Assembly (NCBI RefSeq): GCF_003855495.1
Contig: NZ_CP034088.1
Span: forward strand, 154,995 to 218,994
Source of the DNA: Methylocystis rosea
GTDB lineage: Bacteria > Pseudomonadota > Alphaproteobacteria > Rhizobiales > Beijerinckiaceae
Length of the DNA stretch: 64,000 nucleotides
Direction of reading: 5' to 3'
The notes under the pieces are model-generated. The model was not told where the DNA came from. It saw nothing but the letters and a program-made list of their open reading frames with translations, and did not search any database. The position numbers and the translations under genes are program-made. The stretch's first letter is position 1. Every line of letters begins with the position of its first letter. Positions 26,951 through 35,117 of this stretch are shown here, one piece after another.

Positions 26951-27421
26951 TCAGGATTGCTTCGGAGGCTGGCCGGCCTGGATTTCGATTGTCTTGGCGG
27001 CGCTAGCGGCTTCGGCAGGTTTCTTGACGGTGACGTGGAGAACGCCCTTGTCTAAATGCGCCTCCACGGCTCCGTCAGCGGGAGTGAATGGCAAGGACAT
27101 TGAGCGATAGAACGAGCCGTAGCTGCGCTCCTCGACGTGCCACTCCTTCTCGTCCCTTTGGCTTTCTTCTTTTTTCTCGCCGGCGATGGTGAGCCGGTTG
27201 CCTTCTAAGCCTACTTTAATGTCTTTTTCTTCGACGCCGGGAAGTTCGGCCGTCACCTCGATGGCGTTAACCGTTTCGGCGACGTTAATCGCAGGCGCTT
27301 TCGCTCCGACACTCAGGGTCGGAAGACCGGTATCGAAGATACGAAACGCATCTTCCATCTCGCGTCGGAGCGAACGAAAGGGGTCTATGTCCTGACGGGA
27401 CCACAGGCTCGGCAATCTCAT
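26951..27421 (-). CDS. Hsp20-family small heat shock protein
   Basis: 156 residues. Residues about 45-140 form the alpha-crystallin domain: PAINVAETVNAIEVTAELPG, VGLEGNRLTIAGEKKEE, WHVEERSYGSFYRSMSLPF and DKGVLHVTVKKP, with the typical L-x-V end. AGGAG precedes the ATG. It is an ATP-independent holdase that keeps unfolding proteins soluble. A bidirectional hairpin lies beyond the stop. Confidence 0.9.
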   Translation of the reverse strand: MRLPSLWSRQDIDPFRSLRREMEDAFRIFDTGLPTLSVGAKAPAINVAETVNAIEVTAELPGVEEKDIKVGLEGNRLTIAGEKKEESQRDEKEWHVEERSYGSFYRSMSLPFTPADGAVEAHLDKGVLHVTVKKPAEAASAAKTIEIQAGQPPKQS

Positions 27422-27465
27422 TGTGCTCTCCTAGGATATGCGAACGCCAATGCCCGCTCCCAAGC

Positions 27466-27830
27466 TGTCAATCAGCATTGAACCGGGACCCCAGATCGGC
27501 GCCGAAAAGGGACCCCTTTTCAGGCGTGCGTTTTGTGCCGTAGTCGGCGTGACGGAGGGAGGGCGTAGCCCGACCGGAGTTACGCCGACTACGGCAGCGG
27601 CCTGGGCGGCGCGTCGGCCTCAGGCGCGGTTTTCGAAGCGCCAGCTTTCGTTGCCGGTTTCGACGATGTCGCAGTGATGGGTGAGGCGGTCGAGGAGAGC
27701 GGTCGTCATCTTGGCGTCGCCGAAGACGCTGGGCCATTCGCCGAAGGCGAGATTGGTTGTGACGATCACTGAGGTGCGCTCATAGAGCCGGCTGACGAGG
27801 TGGAAGAGGAGTTGGCCAGAGCGTCGGCGG
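27466..27830 (-). pseudogene. IS21-family right-end remnant with istB C-terminus
   Basis: The minus strand encodes [40 protein letters not shown] and [20 protein letters not shown], the end of an IstB ATPase distinct from the copy at 15258. Beyond the stop, TGTCAATCAGCATTGAACCG and spaced GGGACCCC / GGCGCCGAAAAGGGACCCC motifs form the IS21-type end. A 14-bp inverted repeat (27537-27550 / 27582-27595) lies inside. The rest of the element is gone; 27831-28114 shows no gene. Confidence 0.7.
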
Positions 27831-28114
27831 CTCCTGTCGGGAATGGTTCGCCAAGGCGCTGTCCTCCGAATGGAAGAAGGCCAAGGCGTCTCGCCTGCGC
27901 GAGGAAAGCAACGTCGGCCTTCCGGTCCGTTCCTGCGTTGCCGACCGGCCTGCGCCGCGCATGCCCCTATGCCGCCTCTACACCACGCATTCCGGCCGCC
28001 TCGCCGGATCATTCGCGGCCTGAACTTCAAGAGGGACCGCATGATAAGCGGCCGGGAAGAGATCTCGCGAACCCCACTCCCGGCCTGACCACAACGCAAA
28101 CGGAGCTTCACATC

Positions 28115-28603
28115 ATGGCTAAACTGTCTCATACACCATCGCGGCGGGCCATGCTCGCCGGCCTCGCCGCTGCGCCCGTCGCAGGGCTTCCTGCCATTGC
28201 TGGCGTCGTCGCGGACGATGATCCGCTGCTTGAGGCTCTCGCAGAATACGAGCGCCTGCACGCGATCGAACGGACTGCTTGGGAAGCCGTGGCGGACGCC
28301 GCGCCCACGAGCAATAGGCTCCCGGAAGTTGTCTTTAATGGCAATCGCGTCTTCAGCATTCTCCATCTCGAAACCATGCGCGAAAGCAGCATGGGAATGA
28401 CAGACGAAGAAATAGACGACACGATTGCGCGCCTCCGCAAAGGCAACGCCACAATGCGTGCTGAAGCCGCCGGCCTTGAGCCAGAATACCAGAACGCGCG
28501 CGCCGTTCTAGAAGCCCACAACGCATATGCGCAGAATGCCGAGACGAGCGAGGTATTAGATGCGGAGTCGGCCGCGCAGAAGGCGCAAGATAATGCGAAC
28601 TGA
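28115..28603 (+). CDS. Hypothetical protein with Tat-like signal
   Basis: 162 residues. The start [20 protein letters not shown] followed by [10 protein letters not shown] resembles a twin-arginine-type signal (SRRAMLAG). The remainder is acidic and helical ([40 protein letters not shown]). CGGAG lies 9 nt before ATG 28115. It is the first of several overlapping small genes. Similar proteins occur on rhizobial and methylotroph accessory elements, but I know no function. Confidence 0.65.
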   Translation: MAKLSHTPSRRAMLAGLAAAPVAGLPAIAGVVADDDPLLEALAEYERLHAIERTAWEAVADAAPTSNRLPEVVFNGNRVFSILHLETMRESSMGMTDEEIDDTIARLRKGNATMRAEAAGLEPEYQNARAVLEAHNAYAQNAETSEVLDAESAAQKAQDNAN

Positions 28604-28784
28604 AGCGCAGCGGGCGGTCTTCGAATCCACACCGACGACGCTCGCGGGCGCCTTACGGCTGCTCCGTCGCCTCGCTGACTTTCTCGACGAAGACGACGTG
28701 GTCAATGACATGCTTGTCGGCGACATGATCGGCGACTCCGTCCGCAACGCCGTCGCGGTGTTAGAGCGGGAAGCGCAGTCATGA
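28593..28784 (+). CDS. Small hypothetical protein
   Basis: 63 residues from ATG 28593 ([20 protein letters not shown]), overlapping the previous stop by 11 bp, and overlapping the next ATG by ATGA at 28781. A single predicted helical bundle (LRLLRRLADFLDEDDVVNDM). Coupling on both sides suggests a real operon member. Unknown function. Confidence 0.55.
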   Translation: MRTEAQRAVFESTPTTLAGALRLLRRLADFLDEDDVVNDMLVGDMIGDSVRNAVAVLEREAQS

Positions 28785-29283
28785 GCTTCGACAACGACAA
28801 CGCCTCCGCGGCGCCGCTCTTTATCGAATTGCGCCCCGGCATGCGCAAGGCGCTCGCCGACGCCGTGGACGCGTTCTTGAACCTGTTGGACCAGATCGAC
28901 GCCGTCCGGACCAGGCGCACTGGGCCGAAGGAGCTAGCGACGACCGCGAGGACGAAAGCGAGCTGCTTGAGCCGACCGGCGATGAGGAGCCAACGCTCGG
29001 CGCGACGACCGCCGTCAATCAGCAACATGCTTGGGCCGCGTCTCGCGTGGCCGATGCGGTCGACGAAGCCGAGCCGTCGCTCGGCTGGACGGGCCATGGG
29101 AGCGGCCATCCCGAGATGGCGCTGCGCGGCTATGACGACGATCGGGAGAGGACTACAGGGCCGCGCGACGAAGAAGAGGACGACAGCGACAAAGGAGAGC
29201 TGGACGGCGACTATATGGACTCTTGGTTCAATTCGCCGCACCTGCCAGGCGGCAATGGCACGGTGCGGAGACCATGCCGATGA
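28781..29283 (+). pseudogene. Frameshifted acidic hypothetical protein
   Basis: MSFDNDNASAAPLFIELRPG, MRKALADAVDAFLNLLDQID leads into a basic, implausible sequence unless the frame shifts near 28905. In the other frame it continues as DQAHWAEGASDDREDESELL, EPSLGWTGHGSGHPEMALRG and DSWFNSPHLPGGNG, strongly acidic and consistent. So one gene with a single-base indel is the best reading. Function unknown. Confidence 0.5.
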
Positions 29284-29391
29284 CTGACCTGAGCAACGTC
29301 AAGGCGCGGCCATGCGAACGTCTCGGCGCATCGTCGAGAGCGCCGAGCGCTGCGCCATCAAGGCGGACGATTTGCGGAGAAGGCTGAGGCC

Positions 29392-29622
29392 GTGACTTAC
29401 GACCGCACCGCGATCATGCGGGACGCCCACAAGCGATTCCGAGACGGCAAGCGCCTCGGGCTCGGCTGGACGTTCGGGGCAATGCTTGGCCACGGCATGG
29501 GCGGCTTCGAAAGATCGGCGCAAGGCTCATGCCCGGGGATTTGCGGCGTAGGCTTCGAGCCCTACATCATCCCGAGCGCCGAAATTCGTCGTCGGCGCAA
29601 CAGAACGCCCCGCCGTGGATGA
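29392..29622 (+). CDS. Hypothetical protein, probably degraded at its 3' end
   Basis: From GTG 29392: TYDRTAIMRDAHKRFRDGKR-LGLGWTFG. The YDRTAIMRxAHxRFR...F pattern recurs in short plasmid-borne alphaproteobacterial proteins, which usually continue with an AxxxAWAxAK helix; here that helix is visible only after a frame change (CLATAWAASKDRRKAHARGF). Likely a decayed member of that group. Confidence 0.4.
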   Translation: MTYDRTAIMRDAHKRFRDGKRLGLGWTFGAMLGHGMGGFERSAQGSCPGICGVGFEPYIIPSAEIRRRRNRTPRRG

Positions 29623-29645
29623 AACGGCGGGTTTTGCTGTTTGGG

Positions 29646-29984
29646 TTATTTCTGCGCCGCTTCCAGATGCGTCAACGCCTCTTCGGCGTGTCCGGTCGCA
29701 GCTTTGGCGTCCTTTTTATTGCCTTCCGTAATTGACGCCTTCAGATGGGTAATTCCTTCCTTGGTGTGCTCATTCTTCTTCGCTTTTTCCGCCGCTTCAG
29801 CGTGTTTAAGCGCGGCTTCGGCGTGCGTCACCAACACATCCGCATGACCTTGTTTGCCGTGGTCGATCGCTTCCTTGGTGTGGCTAATCGCCTCGGCCAA
29901 ATGATCCTCGGCGAGCGCGACGCGGGGCGCTACGAAGGCCGCGACTCCAAGACCCAGCGCGAGTACAAAAATTCTGCGGTTCAT
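29646..29984 (-). CDS. SmbP-like small periplasmic metal-binding protein
   Basis: 112 residues: signal peptide (MNRRIFVLALGLGVAAFVAP...VALA) and a helical hairpin made of repeated His/Lys/Ala/Glu heptads (HLAEAISHTKEAIDHGKQGH, HAEAALKHAEAAEKAKKNEH, GHAEEALTHLEAAQK). This is the pattern of SmbP of ammonia oxidisers, which binds many Cu(II) and other divalent ions. GGAGG lies 8 nt before the ATG. It complements the copper block at 2.3-12 kb. Confidence 0.8.
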   Translation of the reverse strand: MNRRIFVLALGLGVAAFVAPRVALAEDHLAEAISHTKEAIDHGKQGHADVLVTHAEAALKHAEAAEKAKKNEHTKEGITHLKASITEGNKKDAKAATGHAEEALTHLEAAQK

Positions 29985-30145
29985 TGAAATATCCTCCCAC
30001 TAGCCATTCCTCGGAAGGGAATGCCGGCAGGATCATAATCCACAATTTGCGGGAGTCGATTGTGGCGATTGACGCGGCGGCAAGATACGCGAAGGAGTAT
30101 TAGAGTTCGGCATCTAGCTGCCTTAAAGGGTCAGCCAGGGAGGCG

Positions 30146-30574
30146 ATGATGTTCAAAAATATTCTTGTCGCGATCGATCTCACCGAATCTGAGATGACCA
30201 AGCAGGCGATCGACAAAGCGGCAGCGCTCGCCAGGGCTTTCAATAGCGAACTCAGGCTGGTCAATGTGCAGACGCTTATTCCCATTGCCTTCCTCGACTA
30301 CGTCAAGGGAAATTTCGACAAGGATATTCGGCAAGGCCTTGAGAAGGAGATCGCGGCCCTAGCGGCTAGCATCGATCATCCGACCGGCCGAATCTCGACC
30401 GTTGTGCTGTTCGGTCCCGTCTATCAAAAGGTTCTGGCGGAGGCCGAGGAGTGGGGCGCCGAAGTCATCGTCGTAGGCTCCCACCGGCCAGGAATGGATC
30501 GGTTTCTCATTGGCTCCAACGCCGGCGCCATCGTACACCACGCAAAGTGCTCAGTGCTCGTCGTGCGGCAGTAG
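30146..30574 (+). CDS. Universal stress protein (UspA family)
   Basis: 142 residues with the Rossmann-like Usp fold: MMFKNILVAIDLTESEMTKQ, ALARAFNSELRLVNVQTLIP, AEEWGAEVIVVGSHRPGMDR and the ATP-binding G-x2-G-x9-G-S type loop (GSHRPGMDRFLIGSNA), ending CSVLVVRQ. GGGAGG precedes the ATG. General stress survival role. Confidence 0.9.
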   Translation: MMFKNILVAIDLTESEMTKQAIDKAAALARAFNSELRLVNVQTLIPIAFLDYVKGNFDKDIRQGLEKEIAALAASIDHPTGRISTVVLFGPVYQKVLAEAEEWGAEVIVVGSHRPGMDRFLIGSNAGAIVHHAKCSVLVVRQ

Positions 30575-31183
30575 CGTCTTCGCCCCAACCGTCTTGGCGC
30601 GGGCGTTTTAATGTCGCCGGCAGCTCGTTGAGCGGACTCTTCCACTAAAGAGGCAACAAGGCCCCAGCGCATCGGGACAAGCTCATTGCCGCCAGCCGCT
30701 GGCCGGATGACTTCAATCTGCGTCGTAGGGCGATGTTGTAGCGCGGCTGGCCGATTAGGTCGGCGATGCGCTGGAACTCTTCCCAGGAGAGAGTAGACCG
30801 CTAGGGTGTGTCACCCCCGCGCCCGATATGGCGGCCAATCTGGCATCAGATGAACGTCCGGGAGCCGCAGACGGAGCAGACAAAGCGGCGCACCTCGCCA
30901 GGGCAACGAACGGCGTTCCCGGCGCCGTCCGCATGGCATCGAAGGCGACCTTGCCGTGATGGGCGCGCCTGCACAGGGACCCGCTGTCGGACCCCGTCAC
31001 CGTCGCGCTAAACCTTGTATCGGAAACCGCCGCTGCCATTAGGCAGTCCGAAGAGCAAATCGGCCCATGCGCTCCAGCACTTGCCGTGCGGGAAGCGGAA
31101 TTGGCCACATCGACAGGCCGCGCGGATGAAGCCGAGGCGGGCATGCAAAAAGTCGTCGACGCGATCGGTGCGTTTTTGTGTTG
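30575..31183. other. No confident gene; possible plasmid-gene relics
   Basis: Fragments such as DPVTVALNLVSETAAAIRQS followed by EEQIGPCAPALAVREAELAT (plus strand, about 30980-31110) look like part of a helical protein, but no start, stop or family can be fixed. Overlapping minus-strand frames are low-complexity Ala/Ser. I see nothing firm. Confidence 0.3.
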
Positions 31184-31483
31184 TCAGCCCAGCTTTGCCG
31201 CCAGCACGTCAACCTTCCCGATTTTGGGTGGCTGCGAGAAAAGCTCCGGCGCTTTCGCCATGAGCGCTTTCGCGACTTCCCCAGCAAGATGAGCGTCTCT
31301 GCCGGCTTCGTCATTGAAAACGTCGAAAATGGCGAAAGTGGTGGGTGACACTCGGATCGCGAACCACGACACTGTGCCGGGCTCTGCTTCCACGAGCGGC
31401 AGCGCCGATTTCAAGAACGCTGCAACCTCGTGCTCCTTGCCGATCTTCGCCTCCAGCGTCGCCAAGATGCCAAATTTCACCAT
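31184..31483 (-). CDS. ABM-superfamily monooxygenase-like protein (copy 2)
   Basis: 99 residues, about half identical to the ABM protein at 22515: MVKFGILATLEAKIGKEHEV, ALPLVEAEPGTVSWFAIRVS, FAIFDVFNDEAGRDAHLAGE. A ferredoxin-like dimeric alpha/beta barrel is expected. Here it stands alone without the membrane protein or the regulator. A GAGG site precedes the ATG. 31484-31797 downstream on the other side contains no supported gene. Confidence 0.75.
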   Translation of the reverse strand: MVKFGILATLEAKIGKEHEVAAFLKSALPLVEAEPGTVSWFAIRVSPTTFAIFDVFNDEAGRDAHLAGEVAKALMAKAPELFSQPPKIGKVDVLAAKLG

Positions 31484-31797
31484 TGCGACCTCCTCAAGAC
31501 CGACGGTTTCAGGCCGTCAGTTTGCACCAAGCGTCCGCAGATGGCGGCAGCATAGCATTAACTATGGCGGCTGGTCGCGGTTGCCTGCATCGCTCCGCGC
31601 GTACGAACCGGCCCGCGCCGAGCCAAAAGTGCTCGGCGACTGGCCTTCCCACCGCACCTCCAGCCGGCCGGCGACGACCGGGCTTTTTCGTGGGCGGAGG
31701 GACGGAATCCGCTGACGTTCGCCGACGCTTATCCGGCAAATGTTGGCACGAAGCGGCGCTCGACGCAGTCTATTATCACAACTTATTGTGAGCGACC

Positions 31798-33085
31798 TGA
31801 GAGATGGGTGACAGTTTGTTCCGGACACATGGGTGACACCTCCCGCCAGTCTAGGCGGGAGGTGTCGAATGCCCTGGAAGGGGTGTTCGGTTATGGAAGA
31901 GCGTCTTCGGTTCGTCGCGCGTCTGCTCGACGGCGAGGCGATGAGCGATGTGTGCCGGGAGTTCGGCATCTCGCGCAAGACGGGATACAAAATCTTCGAT
32001 CGTTACAAGGAGCACGGCCTCGAGGCGCTCACCGACCGCTCGCGGCGGCCGGTGCGCTACGCCAACCAGCTGCCCGAGCAGATTGAAAGCCTCATCCTGC
32101 GCTGCAAGCGTGAAAAGCCCCATTGGGGCGCGCGCAAGAATCGCGAGCTGCTGCTGCGCAAGCTCGACGGCGATTTCCGCGTCCCCGCCAACAGCACGAT
32201 CCATGCGGTCTTGTGCCGGCACGGCCTCGTCAAGGCGCTCGGACGCCGCCGCCCGCGGGCGCAGGGCACGGAGCTTTCGCCCGGCCTTGCTCCCAATGAT
32301 CTCTGGTGTGTGGACTTCAAGGGCGAGTTCAAGCTCGGCTCCGGACGCTACTGCTATCCGCTCACCGTCACCGATCACGCCTCGCGCTTCCTGCTGCTCT
32401 GCGAGGCGCTGGAATCGACCAGAGAGGACCCGGCGATCACCGCCTTCGGCCGGCTGTTTCGTGAGCGCGGCCTCCCCGGCGCCATCCGCTCCGACAATGG
32501 CGTTCCCTTCGCCAGCCCCAACGGCCTCTTCGGCCTCTCCAAGCTCTCCGTCTGGTGGCTGCGCCTGGGCGTCGAGATCGAGCGCATCAAGCCCGGCCAT
32601 CCTCAGCAGAACGGCCGCCACGAGCGCATGCACCTGACCTTGAAGAAGGAGGCGACCCGTCCGCCCGGCATGAACAGCTTGCAGCAACAGGCCCGCTTCG
32701 ACGCGTTCATCAAGGAGTTCAACGACGAAAGGCCGCACGAAGCGCTCGACATGAAGCGCCCGGCCGATGTCTATCGCCCGTCCGCCAAGCCCTATGACGG
32801 GAAATTACCGGAAATCGACTATCCGCTGCACGATCGCGACGTGATGGTCACCTCATGCGGGCGCATCTGCATGTATCGAAAGCGCGTCAACATCTCGTCC
32901 GTGCTCGCCGGTCAGCGCCTCGGAATCAAGGAAATCGACGACGGCATTTGGCTCGTCAGCTTCATGAGCTACGATCTCGGCTTCATCGATCTGGAGCAGA
33001 AAACCTTGCAACCCCTCGACAACCCCTTCGGCCCGAGGTTGTCACCCATGTCTTAGGAACAGACTGTTACCTATGTCTTCAGTCC
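31798..33085 (+). mobile_element. IS481-family insertion sequence
   Basis: One transposase gene lies between inverted ends. Left: CTGAGAGATGGGTGACAGTT, then ACATGGGTGACA. Right on the minus strand: CTGAAGACATAGGTAACAGT, then ACATGGGTGACA. The two internal TGGGTGACA copies and the GTAACAG block are typical of IS481 ends. Exact tips and target duplication could not be fixed by eye. The element abuts a tRNA fragment. Confidence 0.75.
31869..33056 (+). CDS. IS481-family transposase
   Basis: 395 residues from ATG 31869 (MPWKGCSVMEERLRFVARLL). N-terminal helix-turn-helix (MSDVCREFGISRKTGYKIFD), then an rve DDE core: LWCVDFKGEFKLGSGRYCYP (D), GLPGAIRSDNGVPFASPNGL (D), KPGHPQQNGRHERMHLTLKK (E). The length and motifs are complete, so the element may be active. 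Confidence 0.93.
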   Translation: MPWKGCSVMEERLRFVARLLDGEAMSDVCREFGISRKTGYKIFDRYKEHGLEALTDRSRRPVRYANQLPEQIESLILRCKREKPHWGARKNRELLLRKLDGDFRVPANSTIHAVLCRHGLVKALGRRRPRAQGTELSPGLAPNDLWCVDFKGEFKLGSGRYCYPLTVTDHASRFLLLCEALESTREDPAITAFGRLFRERGLPGAIRSDNGVPFASPNGLFGLSKLSVWWLRLGVEIERIKPGHPQQNGRHERMHLTLKKEATRPPGMNSLQQQARFDAFIKEFNDERPHEALDMKRPADVYRPSAKPYDGKLPEIDYPLHDRDVMVTSCGRICMYRKRVNISSVLAGQRLGIKEIDDGIWLVSFMSYDLGFIDLEQKTLQPLDNPFGPRLSPMS

Positions 33086-33101
33086 GGACAATTGATTTTC
33101 T

Positions 33102-33151
33102 TGGCGCGCCAAAGGGGATTCGAACCCCTGTTTTCGCCGTGAAAGGACGAC
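33102..33151 (-). tRNA. 3' half of a tRNA-Glu(TTC)-like gene (remnant)
   Basis: On the minus strand CCTTTCACGGCGAAAAC gives an anticodon arm with TTC, AGGGGTTCGAATCCCCT is a perfect T arm, and TTGGCGC-G-CCA is the acceptor 3' strand with encoded CCA. No matching 5' acceptor strand (GCGCCAA), D arm or intact left half follows, so it is not a functional tRNA. It lies directly between the IS481 right end and the first ScpB gene. Such 3' halves commonly mark attachment sites of integrating elements. Confidence 0.65.
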
Positions 33152-33184
33152 GAGCAGGCAGGGAGTTGCGAACCCTATCACCGG

Positions 33185-33907
33185 TCATTCCCAATGCTCT
33201 TCGAGATCCTCCTCTTCCGCGAAAAGAAGGGCGTCAAGATCGGCCTCCGGCTGCGGCCTCTCCAAAAGTCCCTCGTCTTCGAGCCGTTCGATGTCGGGGA
33301 GATCGCGCAGCGACGCGAGTCCGAAGACCTCTAGGAACTTCCTCGTCGTCACGTAGGCGAACGGCGCGCCGGGCTCCGGCGCGCGCAATGCGGCGTCGAT
33401 CAGCCGATGGCGCTTGAGCGCTCCAATGACGTCGCGGCTGATTTCTCGCCCTGCAAACTGCGACAGCTCCGCGCGCGTCGCTGGCTGCAGATAGGCGATC
33501 GCCGTCACGGTGAGGAGTTCGGTCGGCGTCAGCGCTGGCGGTCCGGCGGCGTGGGCGCCGTTGTTCAGGACGCGAATGGCGTCGGCGTAGCGCGGTTTGG
33601 TGCGCAGTTGATAGCCGCCGGCGACGAGAACGAGGTCATAGGGCCTTGCCCGCAAATCTTCGCGAATGTCGCAAATCAAATCATCAAAATTGCAATCGCG
33701 CCCGACCAGTTTGGTGAGCGCGTCGCGCGTGACCGGCGACGGCGCGGCGAAGATCGCCGCTTCGACGCGCCCCATCCATTCGCGCCAGCGCATCGCCTGT
33801 GGCAGATCGGAAAGATCGGCGTCGAACAGCAAATCCCCATCGCGCCGCGGCACACGACGGTTTGGCGGCGGCGCACTGTCCTGTCGATGCGCCTTCATCG
33901 ACGGCAT
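33185..33907 (-). CDS. ScpB-like segregation protein (copy 1)
   Basis: 240 residues with the ScpB winged-helix pair: MRWREWMGRVEAAIFAAPSP, ALTKLVGRDCNFDDLICDIR, LRARPYDLVLVAGGYQLRTK, LTPTELLTVTAIAYLQPATR and APFAYVTTRKFLEVFGLASL. ScpB helps bridge the kleisin of SMC condensin complexes; this plasmid-type protein lacks an ScpA partner here. AAGGA precedes ATG 33907 and the DUF1403 stop is 18 bp upstream, so they form one transcription unit. The acidic C-terminus is intact, unlike copy 2. Confidence 0.85.
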   Translation of the reverse strand: MPSMKAHRQDSAPPPNRRVPRRDGDLLFDADLSDLPQAMRWREWMGRVEAAIFAAPSPVTRDALTKLVGRDCNFDDLICDIREDLRARPYDLVLVAGGYQLRTKPRYADAIRVLNNGAHAAGPPALTPTELLTVTAIAYLQPATRAELSQFAGREISRDVIGALKRHRLIDAALRAPEPGAPFAYVTTRKFLEVFGLASLRDLPDIERLEDEGLLERPQPEADLDALLFAEEEDLEEHWE

Positions 33908-33925
33908 GTCGGCATCCTTTTCATG

Positions 33926-34953
33926 TCACAGTCCGTAAAGTCGAAAATTGGCGCGACCGGAGAGTTCGCGCACGGCGCCAAGCGCCATCAACCGATCGAA
34001 CAAACGCCGCGTGGCGCGATCGGAAAGGCCGGCCGACGTCGCCGCCCGCGTCGGCGAAACGCAATCGTCGGCGAGCAACAAATCGACGACGCGCGCCGCC
34101 TTTTTGGCGCGCAATTTTGGCGCAACGCTCAACAGTATATTGGAACGCCGCGACAGTTCTGTCGCCAGCGCGTAAGACTCTTGCGCCGCGCGCGCCATGG
34201 CGCGCGCGGCGCTCAAATCCCAATCGGCATCGCTCGGCCGTGGTCGGCGTCCGGTCGCCGTGCGCATCGATGGATGCGTGATCGTCGTCGCCAACAGCGG
34301 CAGCGGCGCCTGCCACGCGAGGCGCCGCGCCAACACAAGATCGGCGAACCACAGCGCAAAAATTTCGGCGTCGAATTGCGCCGCGTCACCGATGACGCCC
34401 AGCGCTAGCGCGCTCACGCGGGCCGCAGCATTGAGCGGATTCTCAGCTGTCGACCGCTCATCCACAAGGGCGGCGAGCGCTTCGCAATCGATGGCCGGCG
34501 GTAAATCGAGACAATCGGCCGCGACTCTCACGACGCGCGCATCGAGCCGCACAGAAGGCGTTGTGAACAGGCGCCACAGCCGATGCAGGCGGCCGCCGGG
34601 CGTCGGCGCCGCGTCGAAGCCGGCGAGATGTTCGGCGTCGCGCAGGGCGCCTTCGTCTTCGCGCAGACGCGCTATCGCGGCGCAGGCGGTTGCGGCGCGC
34701 AAGGCGAGGCGCTGCCGCAGGGCGCCGGCAAAAACGGGTTCGAGGCCTCCTTCCCCGAAGTTTTTGCCGGGGCTCGAAGCATCGGCGGCTCTTCCGTCGG
34801 CGCGCGAAACATCGGCGGAGCCGATTCCGGCGCGCGAAATATCGCCTCCGGGGCAACGCAAAAGCTGGTCGAGGCGGGCAAGACTGGCGCCGGCGGCGAA
34901 GAAGTGCGCGCTGGCCGCGTCGTGTTGAACGCCGCCGACCTTCGCCCACTGCG
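33926..34953 (-). pseudogene. DUF1403 protein (copy 1), 5' end removed by a Tni transposon
   Basis: Conserved DUF1403 sequence runs from QWAKVGGVQHDAASAHFFAA through LARLDQLLR, PVFAGALRQRLALRAATACA, LREDEGALRDAEHLAGFDAA to RLFDRLMALGAVRELSGRAN-FRLYGL. Compared with copy 2 it lacks about the first 60 residues, and the break coincides with the TGTCAGGA transposon tip at 34954. The frame stays open into the transposon end, adding unrelated residues (to 35095), so a chimeric product is conceivable. ScpB follows on the same strand. Confidence 0.75.
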
Positions 34954-35117
34954 TGTCAGGACACATCAGAAATTGAGAAATCGGCCTGTTGAATTTCAAT
35001 GCGTTACGAAACGCTGCTGATTTACGCGTATACATTTGAATTGAGAAAACGCCCGAATGATGTACAGTTGAATTGAGAATTTGCGGCTCAACCATTTCTC
35101 ATGGACGCGGCCGAAAA

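Noticed and set aside
30755..31144. 129-codon Ala/Ser-rich minus-strand frame
   Set aside because: Low complexity and no ribosome-binding site; typical high-GC antisense opening.
33061..33417. Plus-strand frames with GAPKGIRTPVFAVKGRR
   Set aside because: This is the familiar translation of a tRNA 3' half on the wrong strand, followed by the antisense of scpB; no real gene.
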